A stretch of 53,053 nt of DNA from NCBI GenBank assembly GCA_002418005.1, contig DIDF01000015.1, positions 1 through 53,053 on the forward strand. Direction: 5' to 3'. Below the pieces are notes generated by a model. The model saw only the letters and a program-made list of their open reading frames with translations, made no database searches and was not told the origin of the DNA. Numbering within the stretch: the stretch's first letter is position 1; each line of letters begins with the position of its first letter. This DNA is from Lactobacillaceae bacterium UBA5807. Its GTDB lineage: Bacteria > Bacillota > Bacilli > Lactobacillales > Lactobacillaceae. The position numbers and the translations under genes are program-made. Positions 9,243-16,678 of this stretch are shown here, piece by piece.

Positions 9243-10655
9243 TTAAAGAATATAGCGTGACAAATCTTTATTTCCAGCTAATTTACCGACCTTATCATCA
9301 ACGTATTTCTCATTGATTGTAATGTCGCCCATTTGCATATCTGGGCCTTCATACAAAATATCTTCCAAAAGTTTTTCCAATATGGTGTGAAGTCTTCTTG
9401 CACCAATATTATCAGTATTGTGATTGACCTCGGTCGCAATTTCAGCAATCTTTTCAATTGCTTCAATCGTAAAAGTGATCTTAATATTATCAGTACCAAT
9501 CAGGGCTGTATATTGTTTGATAAGCGAGTTGGTCGGTTCGGTCAAAATTTTAACAAAGTCGTCTTTGGTTAAATCATTAAGTTCGACTCTAATTGGAAAA
9601 CGGCCTTGAAGTTCTGGAATTAAGTCAGACGGTTTGCTTTCAGCAAAGGCACCTGAACCAATGAAAAGCATGTGATCCGTATTAACAGGACCATATTTAG
9701 TATTCACCTGAGATCCTTCTACGATAGGCAGAATATCCCTTTGGACGCCCTCTCTTGAAACTTCACCGCTGTTTTGCTTGTTTGTTCCAGCAATTTTATC
9801 GATTTCATCAATAAAAATAATTCCACTGTTTTCTGCTCGTTTGGTGGCATTGTGGTAAAGGTCAGCTTGATTAATTAATTTTTCTGAGGCTTGTCTGATC
9901 AAAATTTCTCTGGCTTCATGGACTGGAACCGTTTGTTTGATCATTTTCTTTGGCATAATACTTGATAAGGTATCATTTAGATCAATTCCCATTTGATTAA
10001 GCATTGGGTTTTGACCAGCCATTTTTTGAGTAGGATCTTCAATTTCAATTTCTACTTCATTGTTTTCTAATAAACCATCACGAAGTTTTTCGGATGTGGA
10101 CATCCGCTTTTCTTTAATGTCATCAGTGAGATTTTCCTCATCATTATTTTGATTAGCAGGATTTTCACCATTTTGAAAGGCAGCAAACATATTCATTAAA
10201 TTTTGCATGTCATTTTGTCGCTTTTGCTTCTTCTCTGCGGGGACTAGTAATTTTACCAGTTCGTTGTTGGCTTCGCGCTCAGCTTGAGCACGGACGCCTT
10301 TATAAGCTTCATTTTTTTCTAATTGGACGGCGTTTTCAACTAAATCACGGACCATTGATTCAACATCACCGCCAACATAACCAACTTCAGTAAATTTGGT
10401 TGCTTCAACCTTAACAAAAGGAGCATTGACAATTTTGGCCAGTCTTCTGGCAATTTCCGTTTTTCCAACACCAGTTGGGCCGATCATCAATAAGTTTTTT
10501 GGAGAGATTTCTTCCTGCATGTCTGCAGAAAGCTGCATTCTTCGATAACGATTTCTCAACGCAACTGCGACAGCCTTTTTTGCTTCAGACTGCCCAACAA
10601 TATACTGGTCCAAAGTTTCAACGATTTGTTTAGGGGTTTTTGTATTATCAGCCAA
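9243..10655 (-). CDS. hslU: ATP-dependent protease ATPase subunit HslU (ClpY)
   Basis: HslU is the AAA+ hexamer that unfolds proteins and feeds them to the HslV peptidase. The 470-residue protein has Walker A GPTGVGKTE (about 54-62), the inserted intermediate domain (around 110-240, with a low-complexity stretch rich in Asn and Glu), Walker B FIDEIDKI, and the conserved C-terminal tail LSRYIL that docks into HslV. Length is normal. It begins 16 nt after the hslV stop and has an AAGGGAATTGAA site. Confidence 0.96.
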   Translation of the reverse strand: MADNTKTPKQIVETLDQYIVGQSEAKKAVAVALRNRYRRMQLSADMQEEISPKNLLMIGPTGVGKTEIARRLAKIVNAPFVKVEATKFTEVGYVGGDVESMVRDLVENAVQLEKNEAYKGVRAQAEREANNELVKLLVPAEKKQKRQNDMQNLMNMFAAFQNGENPANQNNDEENLTDDIKEKRMSTSEKLRDGLLENNEVEIEIEDPTQKMAGQNPMLNQMGIDLNDTLSSIMPKKMIKQTVPVHEAREILIRQASEKLINQADLYHNATKRAENSGIIFIDEIDKIAGTNKQNSGEVSREGVQRDILPIVEGSQVNTKYGPVNTDHMLFIGSGAFAESKPSDLIPELQGRFPIRVELNDLTKDDFVKILTEPTNSLIKQYTALIGTDNIKITFTIEAIEKIAEIATEVNHNTDNIGARRLHTILEKLLEDILYEGPDMQMGDITINEKYVDDKVGKLAGNKDLSRYIL

Positions 10656-10671
10656 TTATTTCAATTCCCTT

Positions 10672-11214
10672 CTATAATTCTTCCGAAATTACGTTTTGAT
10701 TGGTAAAAATATCGATATTTCCGGCAATATGAATAGCCGCTTCGGCAATTTCTCTAGCAGACATATCTGGAGCGTGGTGCTTCATGGCAGTCGCAGCAGC
10801 TAATGCAAAGTTGCCGCCGGAACCAATTGCTAAGATATCGTCATCAGGTTCAATAACTTCTCCTGAGCCGGAAACCATCAATAAATCCTTGTTATTCATC
10901 ACAATTAATAAAGCTTCAAGTTTTTGAAGCTGTTGATCACCGCGCCAATCTTGGGCAAGTTCTACAGAAGCTCGCTTAAGATCACCATCATACTGAGTTA
11001 ATTTCTTTTCAAATCTTTCTTCAAGATTGAATGCATCCGCAACACTGCCGGCAAACCCGACAACTACTCTATCGTTAAATATTCGGCGAACCTTTTTTGC
11101 GGTTCCTTTCATAATGACTTTTTCGCCCATTGTTACTTGACCATCGCCGGCCATTGCTAAATGACCGTTATGTCTGACGGCAACAATTGTTGTAGCTTCA
11201 AATTTTACTGGCAT
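10672..11214 (-). CDS. hslV: ATP-dependent protease proteolytic subunit HslV (ClpQ), with N-terminal extension
   Basis: HslV forms the double-hexamer peptidase of the HslUV protease. The 180-residue protein contains TTIVAVRHNGHLAMAGDGQV, KVRRIF and GSGGNFALAAATA, all typical. In most HslV proteins the catalytic threonine follows the initiator Met directly; here the reading frame starts MPVKFEA before the TT pair, so the nucleophile is at residue 8 unless the extension is removed. The ATG at 11214 is the only plausible start (AAAGGA seven bases upstream). Bacillus ClpQ also has a short extension but with Ser at residue 2, whereas here it is Pro. Confidence 0.94.
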   Translation of the reverse strand: MPVKFEATTIVAVRHNGHLAMAGDGQVTMGEKVIMKGTAKKVRRIFNDRVVVGFAGSVADAFNLEERFEKKLTQYDGDLKRASVELAQDWRGDQQLQKLEALLIVMNNKDLLMVSGSGEVIEPDDDILAIGSGGNFALAAATAMKHHAPDMSAREIAEAAIHIAGNIDIFTNQNVISEEL

Positions 11215-11238
11215 AAAAATGTCCTTTCTTAATAAAAA

Positions 11239-12159
11239 TTACTTAGAATCTGACCTTGGAAAATATTTTTTGTACTGATCCATTAAATGTGTTCTGGTAA
11301 CATGGGTATATATTTGGGTTGAAGATAAGCTGCTATGTCCCAGAAGTTCTTGAACTGATCGCATATCAGCCCCATTATTTAACATTGCTGTGGCAAAGGT
11401 ATGTCTGAGCATATGGGGATGAATATTAGTAGTAAGACTACTTCGTTTTACGACATCGTCTAAGATGTATTCTATTCCTCTTGGGGTAATTGGTCGTCCT
11501 AAATGATTTACAAAAAGGTATTTGTGGCTTTGATTGTATTTATCCATGATGTTTTTGCGAACAATCAAATAAGCATTTAACGCCTTTTTACAGTGATTTC
11601 CAAACGGGACAAACCTTTGTTTATTGCCCTTTCCAAAAACAAGGAGCATTTGATTGACCATGTCCAAATCTTCCAAACGAATCCCAACGCATTCACTTAC
11701 CCGAATTCCAGTTGAATAAAACAATTCCAAAATTGCCGAATCACGAGCAGCTAACTGTTTATTGGGATTACTGTCAGCCCCCTGGAAAAGCGCGTTCATT
11801 TCATCTTGGTAGAAGAATCTTGGTAAATGGTTCCTTTCTGTTTTTAAATGAACAAATTGGAAAGGTTCTGTTTTAACAACGCTATTTTTCACCAAAAAAG
11901 TATAAAAAGACCTTAATGATGAAACCTTTTGAGCCACTGAATTTTTGGAATACTTTTGATCGTATAAAAATGACAGGTAAGACTGGACATCATAGGCATC
12001 TATCTTTGCTAAATCCTTAGAATCTTCAGGGACCTGATTTAAAAATTTGAGAAATGATTCAATGTTTTCTTGATAAGAAAGCACAGTTTTATCTGAATAA
12101 AGCCGTTCATTTCTTAAATAACTGATAAACCAAGCAATATTTTTTTGGTTTTGATTCAT
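11239..12159 (-). CDS. xerC: Tyrosine recombinase XerC
   Basis: XerC resolves chromosome dimers at dif. The 306-residue protein has an N-terminal SAM-like core-binding domain (about 1-95, including VLSYQENIESFLKFL) and the C-terminal catalytic domain with the Arg in STGIRVSE, the HxxR motif in HPHMLRHTFAT, the second His in LLGHSSLSSTQIYTHV, and the nucleophile Tyr in that last motif. It heads the xerC-hslV-hslU-epimerase unit. The ATG at 12159 follows AAGGGGGGGATTGA. Assignment to XerC rather than XerD rests on the neighbouring hslVU, as in other Firmicutes. Confidence 0.93.
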   Translation of the reverse strand: MNQNQKNIAWFISYLRNERLYSDKTVLSYQENIESFLKFLNQVPEDSKDLAKIDAYDVQSYLSFLYDQKYSKNSVAQKVSSLRSFYTFLVKNSVVKTEPFQFVHLKTERNHLPRFFYQDEMNALFQGADSNPNKQLAARDSAILELFYSTGIRVSECVGIRLEDLDMVNQMLLVFGKGNKQRFVPFGNHCKKALNAYLIVRKNIMDKYNQSHKYLFVNHLGRPITPRGIEYILDDVVKRSSLTTNIHPHMLRHTFATAMLNNGADMRSVQELLGHSSLSSTQIYTHVTRTHLMDQYKKYFPRSDSK

Positions 12160-12193
12160 TCAATCCCCCCCTTAACTCATAAGGATAACGGCA

Positions 12194-12221
12194 ATTTTAC
12201 CTTTTTAATAACTGGTGTAAA
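12194..12221 (-). promoter_or_regulatory. Sigma-A type promoter for xerC-hslVU
   Basis: On the minus strand TTTACA (12216-12221) and TAAAAT (12194-12199) are separated by 16 bp and lie about 35 bases before the xerC start, downstream of the rplS terminator. Confidence 0.6.
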
Positions 12222-12305
12222 GTAGAAAAAATTAGCTTAACTAATTATTAAAATTTAGGTGAATTGATAGCTTAATAATTTTGGTGCCGCTTTCTTTTTG
12301 AATTT

Positions 12306-12348
12306 AAAAAAAGAGTTGAAATCTAAGCTTTTGCCTAAATTCAACTCT
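12306..12348 (-). terminator. Intrinsic terminator after rplS
   Basis: AGAGTTGAATTTAGG pairs with CTTAGATTTCAACTCT around a short AAAAG loop and is followed by TTTTTTT on the minus strand, nine bases after the rplS stop. Confidence 0.88.
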
Positions 12349-12357
12349 GATTTGAGG

Positions 12358-12717
12358 TTAGCGAGGACGACGTGATTCTCTAATTCTTGCAGCCTTACCT
12401 TGTAAGTTGCGCAAGTAATAGAGTTTAGCACGACGAACACTACCATGACGAATAACTTCAATTTTATCTACACGTGGTGAGTTCAGTGGGAATACTCTTT
12501 CAACTCCAACACCATTGCTTACCTTACGAACTGTGTAAGTGGCTTGAATGCCACTTCCCTTTCGCTTAGTTACCACACCTTCAAATAACTGAATACGTTC
12601 ATGGGTTCCTTCAACAACCTTAACATGGACTCTGATAGTATCTCCAGCACGAAAGTCAGGGATATCAGAACGAAGTTGAGAATTGTTGATCTTCTCGATT
12701 AATTGATTTTGTCGCAT
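12358..12717 (-). CDS. rplS: 50S ribosomal protein L19
   Basis: L19 lies at the interface of the two ribosomal subunits. The 119-residue product (MRQNQLIEKI start) shows the family pattern: DFRAGDTIRVHVKV, RIQLFEGVVTKRKGSG, YTVRKVSNGVGVERVFP and the basic tail ending ARIRESRRPR. The frame opens at a TTG (12723), but ATG 12717 matches the family N-terminus and follows AAAGGAAG. It forms its own transcription unit with a promoter, a leader RNA and a terminator. Confidence 0.97.
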   Translation of the reverse strand: MRQNQLIEKINNSQLRSDIPDFRAGDTIRVHVKVVEGTHERIQLFEGVVTKRKGSGIQATYTVRKVSNGVGVERVFPLNSPRVDKIEVIRHGSVRRAKLYYLRNLQGKAARIRESRRPR

Positions 12718-12734
12718 AAACAAATCTTCCTTTC

Positions 12735-12798
12735 ACTAACATTCATTATCTCGTCCAAGGTCGACAGCGGAATGTTGTTTTGCGGCTAACGCCACAGA
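12735..12798 (-). ncRNA. L19-type ribosomal protein leader in the rplS 5' UTR
   Basis: The roughly 80-nt untranslated leader holds a small hairpin GTGGCGTTAGCCGC followed by AACATTCCGCTGTCGACC and a second pairing region near TTGGACGAG. This matches my memory of the L19 leader family found before rplS in Firmicutes, which is thought to let free L19 repress its own gene. Boundaries are approximate. Confidence 0.6.
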
Positions 12799-12800
12799 AT

Positions 12801-12830
12801 AGTGTATCATAAACCTAATTTAAGTGTAAA
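12801..12830 (-). promoter_or_regulatory. Sigma-A type promoter for rplS
   Basis: On the minus strand TTTACA (12825-12830) and TACACT (12801-12806) are 18 bp apart, at the 5' side of the leader element and just past the trmD stop. Confidence 0.6.
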
Positions 12831-12843
12831 GACTTTTTTCTTG

Positions 12844-13617
12844 TCACAAGGGCTGTTTACCTTGTTTTTCTTCTTCCTCAACTCGAACATCGGCAAGAAG
12901 CTTTTTTTGAGTAGCAGAAAGATTTTGGTGATTAATTAATTCCGGCCTTCGCAAATAGGTGCGTCTAAGAGCCTCTTTTTGATGAAAAAGATCAATTTTT
13001 TTATGATCCCCAGAAATCAGAACTTCTGGAACTTTCATGCCACGAAAGTCTGCTGGCCGAGTGTACTGAGGACCTTCCAATAAGCCATGGGAAAAGGATT
13101 CATGGATTGGTGATTCTTCGTTTCCTAAGACACCTGGAACAAGGCGACTGATTGAATCTATCATTACCATGGCAGGAAGTTCACCACCCGTAAGAACGTA
13201 ATCACCAATTGAAAATTCATCAGATACTAAAGTCCTTATTCTTTCATCGTAGCCTTCATAATGCCCACAAATAAAAGTTAAATGTTTTTCTTGAGATAAT
13301 TTCTGAGCAGCTTTTTGATTAAATTTTTTACCAGCAGGATCCATCAGAATTACTCGACCAGGTTCATAACCTTGGAGTTTGGCTTGGTTTTGGGTGTGTT
13401 GAAAAGCATCAAAAATTGGTTGAGCCTGCAAAAGCATTCCAGCTCCACCGCCAAACGGATAATCGTCAACATGACGATGCTTATCTTTTGTAAAGTCTCT
13501 AAAATTAGTTACATCAATTTTTAGAATGCCCTTCTCAATAGCTAAGCCGATAATTGAGTCATGTAGAGGTGCATCAAACATTTCTGGAAAAAGACTTAAA
13601 ACATCAATCTTCATCAT
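12844..13617 (-). CDS. trmD: tRNA (guanine-N1-)-methyltransferase TrmD
   Basis: TrmD methylates G37 beside the anticodon in a subset of tRNAs, preventing frameshifts. The 257-residue protein has the SPOUT-family trefoil-knot signatures: LSLFPEMFDAPL, DDYPFGGGAGMLLQ, FICGHYEGYDERI and IGDYVLTGGELPAMVMIDS (SAM-binding knot). It overlaps the end of rimM by 14 nt, the usual rimM-trmD coupling. The start is ATG 13617 or the adjacent ATG 13614; GGAGG lies inside the rimM end. Confidence 0.97.
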   Translation of the reverse strand: MMKIDVLSLFPEMFDAPLHDSIIGLAIEKGILKIDVTNFRDFTKDKHRHVDDYPFGGGAGMLLQAQPIFDAFQHTQNQAKLQGYEPGRVILMDPAGKKFNQKAAQKLSQEKHLTFICGHYEGYDERIRTLVSDEFSIGDYVLTGGELPAMVMIDSISRLVPGVLGNEESPIHESFSHGLLEGPQYTRPADFRGMKVPEVLISGDHKKIDLFHQKEALRRTYLRRPELINHQNLSATQKKLLADVRVEEEEKQGKQPL

Positions 13618-14137
13618 CTAAGCCCTCCGGAATATCTACTAAAACCTGTTTTTTTTCTAAATCAACTTTTTTGATGACACTATTAATCTTAGGAAGTAGT
13701 AAATCTTTTTTACCTGAACGTTTTACTGTCCAAACATCATTTGAACCAAGGGCGATAATTTCAGAAATTTTTCCGATTACTGTTCCTTTTGAATCAATGA
13801 CGGTCAATCCGATTATCTGGTGATAATAATATTCTCCCTGCTTTAAATCGTCGGAACTTAATTGAGTTTGGTCCACTGTTAAAATTGAAGGTTTCAAAAA
13901 TTCAACATCATTAATTGAGTCATAACCCTTAAAGTGCAGTAAGATGAACCCCTTGTGTTTTCTAACTCCATCAATAATCAATTTTAATTTTTCTTGTTTA
14001 CCTTTGTGGGAAACTTGAGCATAAACAGTGTTGCCCTTTTTGAATCTAGAATCAGGAAAGTCGGTAATCGCAAGTACCCTAACTTCTCCCTTAATTCCTT
14101 GTGTATTAACGATTTTACCAACGTTATAGTAATTCAT
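13604..14137 (-). CDS. rimM: Ribosome maturation factor RimM
   Basis: RimM helps assemble the 30S head by binding S19 and 16S rRNA. The 177-residue protein has the N-terminal RimM barrel (YYNVGKIVNTQGIKGEVRV) and a C-terminal PRC barrel (YYYHQIIGLTV, IGKISEIIALGSNDVW, LLLPKINSVIKKVDLEKKQV). The ATG follows TGGAGGACTAA. It is transcribed together with trmD, but a strong terminator stands between it and khpA upstream, so expression must come by read-through or from a promoter not recognised. Confidence 0.95.
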   Translation of the reverse strand: MNYYNVGKIVNTQGIKGEVRVLAITDFPDSRFKKGNTVYAQVSHKGKQEKLKLIIDGVRKHKGFILLHFKGYDSINDVEFLKPSILTVDQTQLSSDDLKQGEYYYHQIIGLTVIDSKGTVIGKISEIIALGSNDVWTVKRSGKKDLLLPKINSVIKKVDLEKKQVLVDIPEGLDDED

Positions 14138-14178
14138 TTAGTCCTCCAAAAAGCAGTTATCAATTTGAAAAAAATTTT

Positions 14179-14227
14179 AAGAAAAAAGTTCTCAAACAAA
14201 CTAATAATCATAGTTTGTTCAAGAACT
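14179..14227 (-). terminator. Intrinsic terminator between khpA and rimM
   Basis: On the minus strand AGTTCTTGAACAAACTA pairs almost perfectly with TAGTTTGTTTGAGAACT around a seven-base loop, followed by TTTTTTC. It lies two bases past the khpA stop. Confidence 0.88.
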
Positions 14228-14228
14228 C

Positions 14229-14474
14229 CTACTTATCATCGTCAACTATCAATCTAGTCTTTTTTTGATCGCCAACCGGAACGCTATAAACAATTGTTCT
14301 AATTGTTTGAATAACGTGACCTTGTTTACCAATAATTCTCCCAACATCCTCAGAATTTAACTGAATATGGTATTCGTTAAATCTTTCGGTTTCATTATGA
14401 GAAATATTAATATCATTTGGATAATCTACTAAAGGAGAGATGATTATTTTTATTAACTTATCAATATTAGTCAC
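14229..14474 (-). CDS. khpA: KH-domain RNA-binding protein KhpA (YlqC family)
   Basis: A small 81-residue RNA-binding protein with a single KH domain; the GXXG loop is IGKQGH in DVGRIIGKQGHVIQTIRT. In streptococci and lactobacilli KhpA pairs with KhpB and affects cell-division and envelope mRNAs. It follows rpsP by 18 nt, its standard position, and should be co-transcribed with it. Length is typical. Confidence 0.93.
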   Translation of the reverse strand: MTNIDKLIKIIISPLVDYPNDINISHNETERFNEYHIQLNSEDVGRIIGKQGHVIQTIRTIVYSVPVGDQKKTRLIVDDDK

Positions 14475-14492
14475 GACGATTAATCACTCACT

Positions 14493-14768
14493 TTACTTTT
14501 TTGAGTATTTAGCTTCGTGATACTTCTTCATAATACCGGCATTAGAAAGAATATTCTTAACAGTATCTGATGGTTGTGCACCATTATTCAACCAGTTAAG
14601 AATGTCTTCTTCGTTAAGGGTAACTTTTGAAGGTTGTTCCAATGGACTATAAGTACCAACTTTTTCAATGAAACGGCCATCACGAGGACTACGTGAATCA
14701 GCAACAACAATACGATAGAATGGACGTTTCTTTGAGCCCATGCGCTTTAAACGAATTTTAACAGACAT
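14493..14768 (-). CDS. rpsP: 30S ribosomal protein S16
   Basis: S16 is an early-assembly protein of the 30S body. The 91-residue product starts MSVKIRLKRMGSKKRPFYRI, the family signature, with ADSRSPRDGRFIEKVGTYSP and LNNGAQPSDTVKN following. The frame extends five codons upstream, but ATG 14768 is chosen because GGGAGG lies seven bases before it and the family begins there. It heads the rpsP-khpA unit. Confidence 0.97.
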   Translation of the reverse strand: MSVKIRLKRMGSKKRPFYRIVVADSRSPRDGRFIEKVGTYSPLEQPSKVTLNEEDILNWLNNGAQPSDTVKNILSNAGIMKKYHEAKYSKK

Positions 14769-14801
14769 GCTTTTACCTCCCATAATCTTTTCACGTTTAA
14801 T

Positions 14802-14830
14802 AATATACCAGTATTCTAGATGGTTGTAAA
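14802..14830 (-). promoter_or_regulatory. Sigma-A type promoter for rpsP-khpA
   Basis: On the minus strand TTTACA (14825-14830) and TATATT (14802-14807) are exactly 17 bp apart, in the gap between ffh and rpsP. Confidence 0.65.
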
Positions 14831-14862
14831 GGTTTTTTTCTTTACACCATAAATCTGAAAGA

Positions 14863-16302
14863 TTAACGGCGTCTTTTTTTGTTTCTCTTCATTCTCTTGC
14901 GCTTATTTTTTTTAAAACGACGACTCATTTGTTTCATTGCCAAGCCGGAAAGCTTGCCACCCATTCCAGTAGAATTCATCATATTTTGCATACCAGAAAG
15001 GTTTCCATTTGAGACCTTGTTCATCATGTCCTTCATTTGACCAAATTGCTTTATCATCCGGTTAACTTCTTGAACTGGCCGTCCAGATCCCTTGGCAATT
15101 CTTCTTCTCCTTGAAGGATTCAAAACATCAGGATCTGTTCGTTCCGTTTCAGTCATGGAATAGATAATAGCCTTGAGATGTTCCAAATCTTTCGGGTCCA
15201 TATTGACATTCTTTAAAGCGGGATTAGTGGCCATACCAGGAATCATTTTGATAATATCTTCCATTGGGCCCATTTTTTGGATCTGTGAAAGCTGATCTAG
15301 GAAATCGTTAAAATCAAAAGTATTTTCTTTAATTTTTTCTGATAATTCTTGGGCCTGCTTTTCATCGTACTCTTTTTGAGTCTTTTCAATCAAAGAGAGC
15401 ATGTCGCCCATGCCCAAAATTCTAGAGGCCATTCGGTCTGGATGGAAAACATCCAGATCAGACATTTTTTCACCCTCACCAATAAATTTAATTGGTTTAT
15501 TAGTGACCGCTCTAATTGAAAGTGCGGCACCACCACGGGTATCGGCATCTAATTTAGTTAAAACAACACCGGTAATATCCAAAGTATCGTTGAATCCTTG
15601 CGCTGTGGGAACTGCATTTTGACCGGTCATTGAATCGATCACCAAAAGGATTTCATCGGGTTGGACCGCTTTTTTGATATTACTTAATTCGGCCATCAAT
15701 GCTTCATCAATCTGAAGCCGACCGGCAGTATCGATAATTACATAATCATTATGGTTTTCTCTGGCATGTTCCAGACCTTTTTTAGCAATTTCAACCGGAT
15801 CAACATCAGTACCAAGCTGAAATACTGGAACTCCAATTTGATCACCCACCGTCTGCAGTTGATCAATGGCAGCAGGTCGATAAACATCGTCAGCAATTAA
15901 CAATGGCCTAGCTTTATTCTCAGTTTTAAGCTTGAGGGCTAGTTTACCCGCGGTAGTGGTTTTACCAGCACCTTGAAGACCAGCCATCATGATAATGGTC
16001 GGAATCTTTTCGGATTTGTTTAAGGGAACTGCTTCTTCACCCATGGTTTTGGTAAGCTCTTCATCAACAATTTTGACGATTTGCTGAGATGGGTTTAATC
16101 CTTCAAGAACCTTGGCGCCTTCTGCTCTTTGTTCTACTTGTTTAACAAAATTTCTTACAACAGTAAAATTAACATCGGCGTCTAATAAAGCTAACCGAAT
16201 TTCTCGCATCGTTTGGCGAAGATCCGATTGAGAAACTTTACCTTTTCCCCGAAGTGTCTTCATGGCATTCTGCAGCCGTTCTGTTAATCCTTCAAAAGCC
16301 AT
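14863..16302 (-). CDS. ffh: Signal recognition particle protein Ffh
   Basis: Ffh is the GTPase of the bacterial signal recognition particle; with 4.5S RNA it delivers nascent membrane proteins to FtsY. The 479-residue protein has the N domain (1-95), the G domain with GLQGAGKTTTAGKLA, DTAGRLQ and TKLDADTRGGAAL, and a methionine-rich M domain (about 325-479) ending in a very basic tail. The RNA-binding SGRPVQEVNRM helix-loop is present. It follows ylxM by 11 nt, the standard pairing. Confidence 0.97.
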   Translation of the reverse strand: MAFEGLTERLQNAMKTLRGKGKVSQSDLRQTMREIRLALLDADVNFTVVRNFVKQVEQRAEGAKVLEGLNPSQQIVKIVDEELTKTMGEEAVPLNKSEKIPTIIMMAGLQGAGKTTTAGKLALKLKTENKARPLLIADDVYRPAAIDQLQTVGDQIGVPVFQLGTDVDPVEIAKKGLEHARENHNDYVIIDTAGRLQIDEALMAELSNIKKAVQPDEILLVIDSMTGQNAVPTAQGFNDTLDITGVVLTKLDADTRGGAALSIRAVTNKPIKFIGEGEKMSDLDVFHPDRMASRILGMGDMLSLIEKTQKEYDEKQAQELSEKIKENTFDFNDFLDQLSQIQKMGPMEDIIKMIPGMATNPALKNVNMDPKDLEHLKAIIYSMTETERTDPDVLNPSRRRRIAKGSGRPVQEVNRMIKQFGQMKDMMNKVSNGNLSGMQNMMNSTGMGGKLSGLAMKQMSRRFKKNKRKRMKRNKKRRR

Positions 16303-16313
16303 TTCTTATCCTC

Positions 16314-16655
16314 TCATTCTTCTTCAGTAATTTCTAGACTGTTTACTAATTCATTCAGTTTCTTATCACTGGGATATTTTTTTTCGACGTAATCACGAAT
16401 TGTATCGAGTTTCTTATTTCTAACTGTAAAACTATGGTACAAATCCAATTCCTTTTCATAACTCTCTAAGATTTTCTCGGAGCGCCGAATATTGTCATAA
16501 ACCGCTTGGCGGCTAACGTTAAAATCTTGAGCAATTTCACCCAAGGAATAATCATCGGCATAGTAAAGCTGAATATAATCTGATTGTTTCTTAGTTAATA
16601 AGGGCTGGTAAAACTCAAAAAGCGAATTGATATAATTATTTTTTTCAAGTTCCAT
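16314..16655 (-). CDS. ylxM: YlxM-family helix-turn-helix protein, SRP-associated
   Basis: A 113-residue protein with a sigma-70 region-4-like helix-turn-helix (about 20-65: SDYIQLYYADDYSLGEIAQD and NVSRQAVYDNIRRSE). YlxM homologues sit directly before ffh in Firmicutes and in streptococci bind the SRP RNA-Ffh complex. The ATG follows AGGGGTATGTAAA. It lies between ftsY and ffh, in the same transcription unit. Confidence 0.92.
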   Translation of the reverse strand: MELEKNNYINSLFEFYQPLLTKKQSDYIQLYYADDYSLGEIAQDFNVSRQAVYDNIRRSEKILESYEKELDLYHSFTVRNKKLDTIRDYVEKKYPSDKKLNELVNSLEITEEE

Positions 16656-16678
16656 TTTACATACCCCTAACTTTAAAA

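Noticed and set aside
12255..12461. A 68-codon minus-strand frame overlapping the rplS end and its terminator
   Set aside because: It contains the rplS terminator hairpin and overlaps rplS in another frame; it has no plausible start signal.
14825..14850. Small dyad (GTGTAAAG / CTTTACAAC) between ffh and rpsP, possible ffh terminator
   Set aside because: It coincides with the -35 of the rpsP promoter, the stem is short and no T-run follows, so termination is not convincing.
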